The position numbers and the translations under genes are program-made. From contig CAMORK010000024.1 of NCBI GenBank assembly GCA_946623755.1, positions 1 through 33,535 on the forward strand: a DNA stretch of 33,535 nt. The letters run 5' to 3'. This document shows positions 13,859 through 22,466 of this stretch, in pieces. The notes below the pieces were generated by a model. The model was not told the DNA's origin. It saw nothing but the letters and a program-made list of their open reading frames with translations, and searched no databases. The DNA comes from an uncultured Butyrivibrio sp. (GTDB lineage Bacteria > Bacillota > Clostridia > Lachnospirales > Lachnospiraceae). The stretch's first letter is position 1, and each line of letters starts with the position of its first letter.

Positions 13859-15157
13859 TTAATTTCCAAGTATTGAATCGATTGTCGTCTGAGCCTCTGC
13901 TGCCGCAGCATCAGGAGCGCTCTCTCCTGTGATTACTTTGTTGAACGCAAGTGAAATAGCATCTGAAATGTCAGGCCACTCAGGAAGAGGTCCTCTTGCA
14001 TTTGCGTACTTCATCTCATCAACGAATACCTGATAAACTGCATCGCCCTTGAACTGTGTCTCTGCGATCTTGGAATCTGATGAAATGTAGCCCATGTGAT
14101 CCATCATATAAAGACATGTATCTCCGCTTGTAGCATACTGAAGGAATGCAATTGCTGCCTCCTCATTGCCGCCAGCTATAACTGCGTAGTTCTCTCCTCC
14201 AAGACCTGATGCCTGCTGCTTGTCCTGAGGGATTGGTGCAACGTTCCAGTTAAGATCCGGAACTTCTTCACGCATTGTAGGAATCTGCCATGTTCCGTTG
14301 ATCATCATTGCAAGGTTTCCTGAAATGAACTGGTTCATTGTATCGCCCTGGGTCCAGTTGATTGCTTCCTTAGGGAATGCTCCCGATTCAACAAGGCTCT
14401 TTTCAAACTCAAGCGCCTTGATTCCACCTTCGGAATTGATCTCGTATGAAGTCTGGCCTGTTGACCATACCCAAGGCAGGAAGTTGAAAGTTCCCTCTTC
14501 GTTCTGAAGTGCGCAGTGTGCAAAGCCGTAGACATTGCCCTTAGTAGTCTTCTTAGCTACGTCAAGAAGCTCATCCCAGGTCTTTGGCACTTCGCAGCCT
14601 GCATCCTTAAGCATGTCCTCGTTGTAGAAAAGAACAAGGTCGTTGCTTCCGAAAGGAACCCCGTAAAGTCTTCCGTCCAGTGTGCAGGAATTTACAGGTC
14701 CGGGATAATATGAGCTGACATCGAATCTGTCAGTGATATCTGCAAAAATTCCCATTGCAGCGTATGAAGCATGGTCAGGATTATCAAGTATAACAATGTC
14801 AGGAAGCTCTCCTGCCGATGCTCCGATGGAGAGCTGTTTCTTGAAATCCGCAAAAGGTACGTATTTAGCCTGAACCTTGATGTTACTCTGCTGGTTGTTG
14901 AACTCCTGTATGATGTGATCAAGAGCTTCCTGATGTCCTGCAGTCTCCCAGTAATACCATATTGTTACATCACCTGAAGCATCATCGGATGCCGGAACAG
15001 GATCTGCTTCTTTGGCAGTTGTAGTCTCTGTCTTAGTCTCGCCTTCCCGTGCTGCTCCTTTTACCCCCGAATCAGCTGTGTTTGCTGCTCCGCAGCCTGC
15101 CATCATGGATATTGCCATTACGGCGCTAAGTACTGTAGCCAATAACCTCTTTTTCAT
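13859..15157 (-). CDS. Sugar ABC transporter substrate-binding lipoprotein (CUT1, family 1)
   Basis: A 432-residue lipoprotein: lipobox MAGC with the acylated Cys at residue 22, then a Thr/Glu-rich tether and a MalE-type family 1 binding fold (DVTIWYYWETAGHQEALDHI, FADFKKQLSIGASAGELPDIVILD, GRLYGVPFGSNDLVLFYNED, MINGTWQIP). It captures an oligosaccharide outside the membrane and hands it to the two permeases. An open frame extends upstream to 15217, but the ATG at 15157 has AAGGAGG upstream and opens the lipoprotein signal. A TATAAT lies 25 bases before the ATG, so the gene probably has its own promoter besides read-through from the kinase gene. The hairpin behind it may raise its expression relative to the glycosidases. 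Confidence 0.95.
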   Translation of the reverse strand: MKKRLLATVLSAVMAISMMAGCGAANTADSGVKGAAREGETKTETTTAKEADPVPASDDASGDVTIWYYWETAGHQEALDHIIQEFNNQQSNIKVQAKYVPFADFKKQLSIGASAGELPDIVILDNPDHASYAAMGIFADITDRFDVSSYYPGPVNSCTLDGRLYGVPFGSNDLVLFYNEDMLKDAGCEVPKTWDELLDVAKKTTKGNVYGFAHCALQNEEGTFNFLPWVWSTGQTSYEINSEGGIKALEFEKSLVESGAFPKEAINWTQGDTMNQFISGNLAMMINGTWQIPTMREEVPDLNWNVAPIPQDKQQASGLGGENYAVIAGGNEEAAIAFLQYATSGDTCLYMMDHMGYISSDSKIAETQFKGDAVYQVFVDEMKYANARGPLPEWPDISDAISLAFNKVITGESAPDAAAAEAQTTIDSILGN

Positions 15158-15181
15158 GTGTCCCTCCTTATTGTTCGGTAC

Positions 15182-15187
15182 ATTATA
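15182..15187 (-). promoter_or_regulatory. Possible -10 element before the binding-protein gene
   Basis: Perfect TATAAT on the minus strand, without a good -35 at 17 bases. That pattern suits activation by the AraC-type regulator encoded upstream. Evidence is limited to the hexamer and its position in a 106-base gap. Confidence 0.4.
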
Positions 15188-15263
15188 AGTTTTGCTTACA
15201 ATGGAATTATCTCCCATAAATAAGGAGTAAAAAACTCAACAAAACTTAAAAAGGATGAATTTT

Positions 15264-17039
15264 CTAATCTGTTTTTTTCTTGAGCGGAATATCGATGACA
15301 ATACGGCTTCCTTTATCCATATCGGGAACCGCTCTCATCTTTCCGTCTTTTCCGTAATACATCTCTAGTCTTGTTACCACGTTGCTGATACCTATATTAG
15401 TGTTGCCCTTTAGCGTCTCAAAATCGCGCCTGTTGATCTTCTCAATGATCTCTGGGTCCATGCCCTTACCATTATCTTCTATTACAATCTCCAAAGATCT
15501 GTCATTGCAGCTGACATAAACCTTGAGCTCTGCATTCTCCTGCTCGGGAGTAAATCCATGCTTGATTGCATTTTCTATAAACGGCTGAAGCAGCAGCTTA
15601 TGCACTATGGCATTCTGTGCATCCGGCTCAACAAATGCGTTATAGGAGAAGCTGTTCTTGACCCTGTACTGCTGAAGATAGATATATTTTCTGAGCCACT
15701 CCATCTCATCCCTGATGGTAACTTCTCCGTTGCTGTTTACTATGGCATAGCGCAGGATGTTGGCAAGGGCGCTTATTGCATTGCTTATATCGTACTCATC
15801 CTTGTCTATCGCCATCCAGTTGATGGTATCCAGCGTGTTGTACAGAAAGTGCGGATTTATCTGTGCTTCAAGTGCAGCAATCTGAGCTTCCTGCTGATTT
15901 GTCAGCGCCACATTGAGCTTTTTCATCATGTCGTTAAAAGCATCTGCTATAGTCTCAATCTCCGCCGGCATCGCCTTGTCTTTTTCCGCGCGGACAGACA
16001 GATCGCCGTTTCTTGCCTGCTTCATTCTGCCTGTGACGTAGTTGACGGACTTAACAAGATTTGCCGAAAGTCCTGTGGACATCAGGACAACAACCACCAT
16101 CGCCAGAACTCCGACAACGGCAATAAGAAACAGCTGTCTTCTCTGAAGTCTTGTAAGCTCCGACAGGCTTGTGACATTTACAACATCCCAGGAGAGCTCA
16201 TCGTCATGCATGAGAAATACCGCAGCTTCTTTAGCCAGCTGAGGATAGTTTTTGTGTAAAAAGAGCTCGTAGTCGGAAAGTCTCTTTTCATCTGAGCCGG
16301 ACACATCCGTAACAGGTGTTCCGATGACCCCTGCTTCATCTCCGAAAGTGACTATCTGTCCTTTATCATCAACTAAAAAATTAAAGATTCCCGTATCATC
16401 ACTGGAGCTTAAGCATATATCTTTAAGAAAGTCCTCATCCACGCTTATGATAACGACTCCGCAATCCTTGGCAAGGCTCTTGTAATCGATTATCCTGTGG
16501 GCGATGTGGAAAAGATAGTAATCCTTTTTTGCAAAGTTTGTTCCGAATTCCGTGGGATACACATGCACTCCGTTATCCCTTGAAATATCCATGTAAAGCT
16601 CATCCTCAGTCTTGCTGAAATTATCCATCCAGGAGCTTTTATACGTTGCGGGAGTCATCTGTTCATACGTCACAAACTCTCCCCCCGGTGTGATAACAGA
16701 TACAGCCCTGATATAGTCTTTGGTGTAAAGGAGCGAACTCATAAACCGTCTCATCTGGTTTACAGCCACAGCTTCGTTTGTGCCCTCATCAATCTCAAAC
16801 ACCCACTTTACCATGTTGTCGTCGGTGTAGAGCTGATAGAGGACGTCCTCATATGCATCCAGGGAAATGTTCAGATTATTATCCAGCTGTTTTAAGCTGC
16901 TCTTAGACATCATCTCAGCGTTTCGAGAAAGAGTCGCAGATATGCTCATATATGAAAAGACTCCCAGTATCACGATAGGAAGCATGGAAGTCAGAATAAA
17001 GACCCTGATAAGTCTGTTTCGCAGGCTCGTTTTTTTCAT
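15264..17039 (-). CDS. YesM/LytS-type sensor histidine kinase
   Basis: A 591-residue membrane sensor. TM1 is at about 11-33, an extracellular sensing region of about 270 residues (Cache-like) follows, TM2 is at about 303-325, then HAMP, a His_kinase (LytS-like) domain with phospho-acceptor His397 in QINPHFLYNTLDTINW, and a HATPase_c domain with N-box IENAIKHGF, IEDNGKGMD and GNTNIGISNV. YesM-type kinases sense plant sugars or their binding proteins and phosphorylate YesN-type AraC regulators; the partner is encoded at 18976-20499. The frame is open to a TTG at 17120, but the ATG at 17039 is chosen: GGGGTGGGG precedes it and the extra 27 codons run through a terminator-like hairpin. Confidence 0.94.
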   Translation of the reverse strand: MKKTSLRNRLIRVFILTSMLPIVILGVFSYMSISATLSRNAEMMSKSSLKQLDNNLNISLDAYEDVLYQLYTDDNMVKWVFEIDEGTNEAVAVNQMRRFMSSLLYTKDYIRAVSVITPGGEFVTYEQMTPATYKSSWMDNFSKTEDELYMDISRDNGVHVYPTEFGTNFAKKDYYLFHIAHRIIDYKSLAKDCGVVIISVDEDFLKDICLSSSDDTGIFNFLVDDKGQIVTFGDEAGVIGTPVTDVSGSDEKRLSDYELFLHKNYPQLAKEAAVFLMHDDELSWDVVNVTSLSELTRLQRRQLFLIAVVGVLAMVVVVLMSTGLSANLVKSVNYVTGRMKQARNGDLSVRAEKDKAMPAEIETIADAFNDMMKKLNVALTNQQEAQIAALEAQINPHFLYNTLDTINWMAIDKDEYDISNAISALANILRYAIVNSNGEVTIRDEMEWLRKYIYLQQYRVKNSFSYNAFVEPDAQNAIVHKLLLQPFIENAIKHGFTPEQENAELKVYVSCNDRSLEIVIEDNGKGMDPEIIEKINRRDFETLKGNTNIGISNVVTRLEMYYGKDGKMRAVPDMDKGSRIVIDIPLKKKTD

Positions 17040-17062
17040 ACCAATCCCCACCCCAAAATGAA

Positions 17063-17091
17063 AAATCAGAGGATAATATCTCCTCTGATTT
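17063..17091 (-). terminator. Terminator/attenuator between permease and kinase genes
   Basis: Perfect 11-bp inverted repeat (17063-17073 with 17081-17091, arms AAATCAGAGGA and TCCTCTGATTT), 7-base loop, followed on the minus strand by TTCATTTT. It lies 32 bases after the permease stop and only 24 bases before the kinase ATG, leaving no room for a kinase promoter. Partial read-through would keep kinase levels below transporter levels. Confidence 0.75.
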
Positions 17092-17123
17092 ATCATATAT
17101 TCCACGGCCATTCGTTTCAAGAA

Positions 17124-17969
17124 TTATCCTTTTACTGCTCCGTTTGTCATTCCGCTTATAATATAGTTCTGCATGAAGATAAAGATAAGCGTTACCGGTA
17201 TGATAGCCACGATGGCAAAGGCAGTCAGATAGCTCCACTTGGTTCCGTACTGTCCCATGAAATTAAATATGCCGGCTGTGATAGGTCTTTTCTCCTGATC
17301 CAGGATAAATGTCATGCCGTATGCAAGGTCTCCCCAGGCATAGAGGAATGAAAAGATCGCACACACAATAACTCCCGGCTTTGCCACAGGAACAAGTATT
17401 TTCATAAACGCCATCATCCTTGTGCATCCGTCGATGTAAGCAGCCTCCTCAAGGGCCTTTGGAATCGACGCAAAGTAGTTTTTGAGGATCAGCACGGAAA
17501 ACGGAATTCCGATGGTAGCATCTGCAAGGACAGGTGCCCACCATGTGTTGTAGATCTTCATATTCCTGAACATTATGAACATAGGTGTCAAAAGAACCGA
17601 TACCGGCAGCATCTGTGTTACGAGAAAGCCAAGCAGCATGGCTTTTCTGCCGACAAACTTGTACCTTGCGATGGCATAGGATGCAGGAACAGCAAGTACT
17701 ACCGCGATCAGCATCGCCCCCGTTGAGATCACGAAGCTGTTAAAGAACGACTTGAACATGTTAAAGTCACCGTTCTCTATCTGAGCTGCGTAGGACCTGG
17801 TGTTGAGTTCATGCGGATACCATGTAGGAGGTATTATGAATATTTCTTTTTCCGTCTTAAAAGATGTTATAAGTGTCCAGAACAATGGGAAAAGCAGCAG
17901 TACCAGGATCACCACCGATACGATGCATAAGATCACATTGCTCTTTCCTGTTATTTTCTTCTCGTCCAT
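17124..17969 (-). CDS. CUT1 sugar ABC permease, MalG/YesQ-like
   Basis: A 281-residue membrane protein with about six transmembrane segments and the cytoplasmic EAA loop near the C-terminal half (EEAAYIDGCTRMMAFMKILV), the contact for the ATPase. It is the second half of a heterodimeric oligosaccharide importer. Its ATG overlaps the stop of the upstream permease by one base (TGATG), which couples translation; a GGGGGAGG site lies inside the end of that gene. A terminator-like hairpin follows. No ATPase gene is nearby, so a shared MsmX-type ATPase elsewhere is assumed. Confidence 0.95.
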   Translation of the reverse strand: MDEKKITGKSNVILCIVSVVILVLLLFPLFWTLITSFKTEKEIFIIPPTWYPHELNTRSYAAQIENGDFNMFKSFFNSFVISTGAMLIAVVLAVPASYAIARYKFVGRKAMLLGFLVTQMLPVSVLLTPMFIMFRNMKIYNTWWAPVLADATIGIPFSVLILKNYFASIPKALEEAAYIDGCTRMMAFMKILVPVAKPGVIVCAIFSFLYAWGDLAYGMTFILDQEKRPITAGIFNFMGQYGTKWSYLTAFAIVAIIPVTLIFIFMQNYIISGMTNGAVKG

Positions 17970-18868
17970 CAGTCTTCCTCCCCCTGCATTGTAATCTTCA
18001 GATATAACAGTCCCACAATAAACAGTATCAGAAACAGTACATTCGCAACCGTCGATCCCTTGCTGTACTGGAACAGATCAAAGGAGAGCTTGTAGGAATA
18101 GGTGGAAAGAAGATGCGTTGAATTAACAGGTCCGCCTTCAGTCATTACATAAACAAGATCGTACACCTTGAAGGTGTAGATAAATCCAAGTACCAGCACC
18201 GACTCGATGGTTGGACGAAGGAGCGGCAGCGTTATCTTTATCAGCTGCTGCCATCCGTTTGCACCATCAACCGATGCGCTCTCGTAAAGCTCCTGAGGTA
18301 TGGTGGTAAGGCCTGTCGCCAAAAGTATTGTATTAAAGGGAATTCCTATCCAGACATTGGCTGCAACCACCGCTATCATAGCTGTCCTCGGCGTCGTCAG
18401 CCACTCAACATTATTCTGAATGAGATGCAGGCACTTTAAGATATAATTGATGATTCCGACATCTGTGGAGAACATGAACTTGAACATCAGAGCAGTGACC
18501 GTCATTGGCATCATCCATGGTATCATGGTAAGACCTCTGACTGTCTTTGCAAATGTGAAGTTCTTATTGAACAAAAGAGCCAGTAAAAATCCGATAAGGA
18601 ACTGGAATATCAGACAATAGACAGTAAACTTTAAGGTGTTTCCCATCGCCTTCCTGAACACCTCATCCCCGAATATCTGCAGGTAATTTGTGAATCCGAC
18701 AAAGTGCTTCTGGCCATGCACCAGATTTTTTACCGATACATCCTGAAAACTTAAAATGAGGTTACTGAGTATCGGATACCCGACAAAAACCAGCATATAT
18801 AAAAATGCAGGAAGAATGAACAACAATCCTGCATTTTCATATCTGAAAAAATCTTTTACTTTTTTCAT
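17969..18868 (-). CDS. CUT1 sugar ABC permease, MalF/YesP-like
   Basis: A 299-residue inner-membrane permease with six predicted helices and the EAA motif in ELYESASVDGANGWQQLIKITLP. It has the short MalF/LplB-type architecture common in Gram-positive CUT1 systems. The ATG follows AAGGGG. A 107-base gap separates it from the response regulator gene and contains a possible promoter, so the transporter may be the first regulated unit of the locus. It overlaps the next permease by one base. Confidence 0.95.
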   Translation of the reverse strand: MKKVKDFFRYENAGLLFILPAFLYMLVFVGYPILSNLILSFQDVSVKNLVHGQKHFVGFTNYLQIFGDEVFRKAMGNTLKFTVYCLIFQFLIGFLLALLFNKNFTFAKTVRGLTMIPWMMPMTVTALMFKFMFSTDVGIINYILKCLHLIQNNVEWLTTPRTAMIAVVAANVWIGIPFNTILLATGLTTIPQELYESASVDGANGWQQLIKITLPLLRPTIESVLVLGFIYTFKVYDLVYVMTEGGPVNSTHLLSTYSYKLSFDLFQYSKGSTVANVLFLILFIVGLLYLKITMQGEED

Positions 18869-18900
18869 CTTCTTCCCCTTTTCAATATTTCTTTTTCTAA

Positions 18901-18928
18901 ATAATACCTTGGGAAAAGAGATATCAAA
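18901..18928 (-). promoter_or_regulatory. Putative promoter of the permease genes
   Basis: TTTGAT (18923-18928), 16 bases, TATTAT (18901-18906) on the minus strand, in the gap between regulator and permease. Consensus match is partial. Confidence 0.35.
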
Positions 18929-18975
18929 ACACGAGAAATCTGAAAAAGGTGGAATATTCTAATGTGGTTTTGGCA

Positions 18976-20499
18976 TCACTTCAAAGACTTTCTGTACTCG
19001 GCAGGAAGCATGCCGGTAACATCCCTGAAGACTTTGCTGAAGTACTTGGGATCGGAATACCCGACTCTCTCTGCTATCTCATAGAGCTTCATACCGGTTC
19101 CCACCAAAAGCTCCTTGGCTTTGCCGATGCGGTAATTTCTGATATAGGTGCTGAAGTTTTCTCCGGTTTCCTTGTGGAACTGAGTCCCGAGATACTCAGG
19201 TGTGATCGAGAGCCTCTCTGCGATCTCATCCAGGGTTATTCCGGTGTGATAAAATTCGTGGATCATGCTCTTGGCGCGTTTTACCGTGAGAGTTTCCGCA
19301 TCGGAAGCAACTTCCGTAACAGTCAGCATATCTGTGATATCGCTGCAGACAGCCAAAAGCTCTGATCTTAATTTGGCATTCATAATGCTGTCCAAAAGCT
19401 TTTGCTGCTGAAGCTCAGCCACCCTCTCATTTCCTATGTCCTTGGCTATCTCAATCACCGACCAGATAAATCTGACAAAGCACTCTTTGATCTCCCGGGG
19501 GTCGTAGACCTTTCCGTCGTGGAAGCTCTCCTCAAATTCATCCATGATCTTTTTTTCCAGCACAAAGTCTGATGCACAGACAGCTGTCTTCATTCTGGCT
19601 TCAAGATCCTGCGGATAAACGCACAGTGATGTCTGTACCTGGGTGATCTTTGGATAGGATATCAGGACATCTTTTTCAAAAGAGATATTCCAGTCCATGT
19701 AAGGGTATAGATCGTTTATACCGGTGCTTATACCATCAAGGCCTGCACACTCTGTGAATCCCATTGCCGAGTTTCCCTTCAGCTTATGCAGAAGCTGGAA
19801 CTGGATCCATCTCTCAAAGTCAGTTGCACTGTTATACTTATAAACTATTGCTATCAGGGATTTCCTGTACTCCATATCAAGGATCAGATAGTTTATGTCT
19901 TCATAAAAAGAAAGAGAGTTCGAGAGCTCTTTTTGCTCCCTCTGCCACCGGCTTTCATACTGATTCCCAAGATAGTCGCACAGGATTATGAATTTCTGTG
20001 TTCCGATAATGCCATAGTTCTTCCTTAGATACTTTTCCACTTCATCATCTGCAGTCATGTGGCCGCCGATGATCTCTCGCATCACCTGATCCAGTGTCCC
20101 CACTGCCTGAGGCTTTTTCCTCTTATCCTCTTCCATCTGATGCCTGATGTTCTCAAGAGCTGTTGAAAAATCGGATATATTAAGAGGTTTGAGAAGATAC
20201 TCGGTAACTCCCAACTTCATTGCGGTTCTTGCATATTCAAATTCCGAATAGGCACTGAGCACGATGGCCTTGATGTCAAGCCCCTCGTCGCTAATAGCCT
20301 GAAGCATCTGAAGGCCGTCCATCTCCGGCATCTGAACATCGGTTATTACAAGGTCAGGCTTTTTTTCCCTGCAGACTTCAAGCCCCTGCCTGCCGTTTTC
20401 AGCCTCACCCACTATTTCATACTCATCTCCCAGTTTTCCAAGGAGTTTAAAGAATCCTTCCCTGATTCTGACTTCATCCTCAACAATTACTATACGCAT
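18976..20499 (-). CDS. YesN-type response regulator with AraC DNA-binding domain
   Basis: A 507-residue regulator. The receiver domain (about 1-125) has VEDE, phospho-acceptor Asp54 (VITDVQMPEMDG), SAYSEFEYA and KPL. A central region of about 260 residues has no clear motif. The C-terminal AraC/XylS domain (about 400-505) has two helix-turn-helices (LDEIAERLSITPEYLGTQFH and LYEIAERVGYSDPKYFSKVF). It should be phosphorylated by the YesM-type kinase and activate the transporter and hydrolase genes. An in-frame GTG lies at 20514; the ATG at 20499 is chosen because GGGGG lies 8 bases before it and the receiver starts there. It is the first gene of the sugar array, following the terminator of the chemoreceptor gene. 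Confidence 0.95.
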   Translation of the reverse strand: MRIVIVEDEVRIREGFFKLLGKLGDEYEIVGEAENGRQGLEVCREKKPDLVITDVQMPEMDGLQMLQAISDEGLDIKAIVLSAYSEFEYARTAMKLGVTEYLLKPLNISDFSTALENIRHQMEEDKRKKPQAVGTLDQVMREIIGGHMTADDEVEKYLRKNYGIIGTQKFIILCDYLGNQYESRWQREQKELSNSLSFYEDINYLILDMEYRKSLIAIVYKYNSATDFERWIQFQLLHKLKGNSAMGFTECAGLDGISTGINDLYPYMDWNISFEKDVLISYPKITQVQTSLCVYPQDLEARMKTAVCASDFVLEKKIMDEFEESFHDGKVYDPREIKECFVRFIWSVIEIAKDIGNERVAELQQQKLLDSIMNAKLRSELLAVCSDITDMLTVTEVASDAETLTVKRAKSMIHEFYHTGITLDEIAERLSITPEYLGTQFHKETGENFSTYIRNYRIGKAKELLVGTGMKLYEIAERVGYSDPKYFSKVFRDVTGMLPAEYRKSLK

Positions 20500-20570
20500 A
20501 CTGCCATCCCCCACAGGCCCTTTTATTTATCAGCCTTCTTTTTTCATATTAACATGACTGCAATAAAAAA

Positions 20571-20596
20571 GGAGCAGACAATTATCTGTCTGCCCC
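20571..20596 (-). terminator. Intrinsic terminator of the first chemoreceptor gene
   Basis: 10-bp stem with one G-U pair (20571-20580 with 20587-20596) and a 6-base loop, followed on the minus strand by six T (20565-20570), 17 bases after the stop. Confidence 0.88.
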
Positions 20597-20613
20597 TGTA
20601 ATTACTTTATTGT

Positions 20614-22374
20614 TCATGCCTCTTCTGAAGGAAGTTCAACCTTGAAGTACTTAACGTTTGCTGTGAGCTCTTCTGCAATCTTCTGAAGATCACGAGCCTG
20701 CTCAACAACAGATTCCATGTTTGTATCAAGCTGCATAAGAGATGCCGATGTCTCCTGAGTTGATGCTGCGTTTTCCTCTGAAATACTTGAGAGAGACTCA
20801 ACAGAGTTCATGATATTCTCCTTATCGGAGTTCATGGTGTTAACCAGCTCTACGATCTGCTTGTTGCCTTCCTCAGTCTCCTGAAGGAGTGCGAGCATCT
20901 GATCGAAGGACTCACTCATCTCCTCAAGAGCTACTGTCTCATTGGTTATGGCACCCTTGATAGCCTCTGTGAGCTCTTTATTCTTATTGGAATAATCTGT
21001 AATTGTCGAGAGCATGTTGGTGATCTCACCGGCAAGGTTATTGGTATCTCCTGCCAGATCCTTGATGTTGTCGGCAACTACTGCAAATCCCTTACCAGCT
21101 TCTCCCGCTCTTGCAGCTTCGATCGAAGCATTCAGTGCAAGAAGATTGGTCTGGCTGGCGATGGAGATAATGGATTCAGCTGCTGTGGTGATCTGTGCAA
21201 CTACATTTGCTGTCTCATTAACAGAGTCTGCCACCTGAGTAGCCATCTCATCGTTTTTCTGATCCTGCTGCTTGATCTGCTCAAGCTGATCCTTAACTCT
21301 CGTAGACTCCTCATAAACCTGACGACCCTTGTCCAGATTGGAGTTTGCAGACTCCAGAACATTGTCAACGGAGGATCCCATACTTACGGTTACGGAAGAT
21401 GTGCTCTGTACATCCTCTGCCATTGCAGTTGCACCTGTTGCCAGGTCATTAACAGCAGAGCTGATGTCGGTAGTAGTCTTCTGTGAACTTGAAATGCTGT
21501 CCTTGGCAAGCTCAGCCTTGGTGTTTACGCTGTCTGCGTGGTCAATGACTCTTGCAAGAGCATTCCTGAGCTCATGTCTCATGGACTCCAGTGCCGTCAA
21601 TATATTGTTAAACTCATTGATAAAGCTGTTTGCCTTGATCTTGGTTACAAAATCGCCCTCTGACATTCTCTGTACATCTGCTGTCATGCCCTTTAAGGAC
21701 TTAAGGATGTTCATTATGATAATAACTGTTGCAACAAGAAGGATGATCGCGATTATCATGAATGTGATGAAGATCATCAGGATGCTTCTGCTTGTCTGCT
21801 GGGAATTTATTTCCTTCTCTTCTACAGCCCATGCCTCAACAATATCGGACATATCGCTGATACAGTCTCTTGTTGCATTAAACTCATTAACAAACTGCTC
21901 AACATCACCTGATCCGGTTGATACATCATAAGAAGCAAGCCACTTGTTATACTGAGCAGTAAAATTATTACTCATATCTGAAAAGGAATCGTTGTCGTCA
22001 TTCCTTAACTGATTAAAGAGATAGTCATCATTCCTTGCAAGAGAAGCTGCTTCAGTTACTCCATCAAGAGCCTGCTTGGCATTAGAGTTAAAGTCATCTA
22101 TATATCCCTGCTTGGCAGCATCATCAATGTACTGATCGTATGCCAGTTTTTGAGTTGCAGCAAGCATAGCCTGATACAGATCTCTGTCTGCATTTATAAG
22201 GTCTGAACTGATGGTATAGAGCATATCATAATAAACATGCTCATCCTGAGCCTCAATAGCTCTCATACGGGAACTTCCTATAAGCACACTTGCAAGAAGA
22301 GCAAGGGCCAATGCTGCTGTTGCAAGCATCAGCATCAGTCCCAGTGGGGCGCTAAAGCCATTTTTCTTGTTCAT
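20614..22374 (-). CDS. Methyl-accepting chemotaxis protein, four-helix-bundle-type sensor
   Basis: A 586-residue chemoreceptor: TM1 about 10-33, an extracellular helical ligand domain about 34-195 (four-helix-bundle-like), TM2 about 197-224, HAMP about 222-275, and the cytoplasmic signalling domain about 300-575. The signalling hairpin tip ([23 protein letters not shown] region, about 407-429) binds CheA and CheW. No C-terminal CheR-tethering pentapeptide is evident. The ATG follows AAGGAGGTA. It is monocistronic, with a terminator downstream. The ligand is unknown; its position next to the sugar locus makes a plant sugar possible. Confidence 0.96.
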   Translation of the reverse strand: MNKKNGFSAPLGLMLMLATAALALALLASVLIGSSRMRAIEAQDEHVYYDMLYTISSDLINADRDLYQAMLAATQKLAYDQYIDDAAKQGYIDDFNSNAKQALDGVTEAASLARNDDYLFNQLRNDDNDSFSDMSNNFTAQYNKWLASYDVSTGSGDVEQFVNEFNATRDCISDMSDIVEAWAVEEKEINSQQTSRSILMIFITFMIIAIILLVATVIIIMNILKSLKGMTADVQRMSEGDFVTKIKANSFINEFNNILTALESMRHELRNALARVIDHADSVNTKAELAKDSISSSQKTTTDISSAVNDLATGATAMAEDVQSTSSVTVSMGSSVDNVLESANSNLDKGRQVYEESTRVKDQLEQIKQQDQKNDEMATQVADSVNETANVVAQITTAAESIISIASQTNLLALNASIEAARAGEAGKGFAVVADNIKDLAGDTNNLAGEITNMLSTITDYSNKNKELTEAIKGAITNETVALEEMSESFDQMLALLQETEEGNKQIVELVNTMNSDKENIMNSVESLSSISEENAASTQETSASLMQLDTNMESVVEQARDLQKIAEELTANVKYFKVELPSEEA

Positions 22375-22466
22375 TCAAACTACCTCCTTCTCAATCGAAT
22401 CTACAGAATCATTCTATATCTTTCCGGAAGGAAATACTTATAAATATTCGATATTTAATAATAATT

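Noticed and set aside
15558-16259. 233-residue plus-strand open frame
   Set aside because: Lies antisense inside the sensor kinase gene, which has full motifs; no ribosome binding site and a Cys/Ile/Leu-rich translation typical of a shadow frame.
21329-21931. 200-residue plus-strand open frame
   Set aside because: Antisense to the chemoreceptor gene; low-complexity Ser/Leu/Val translation produced by the repetitive coiled-coil codons.
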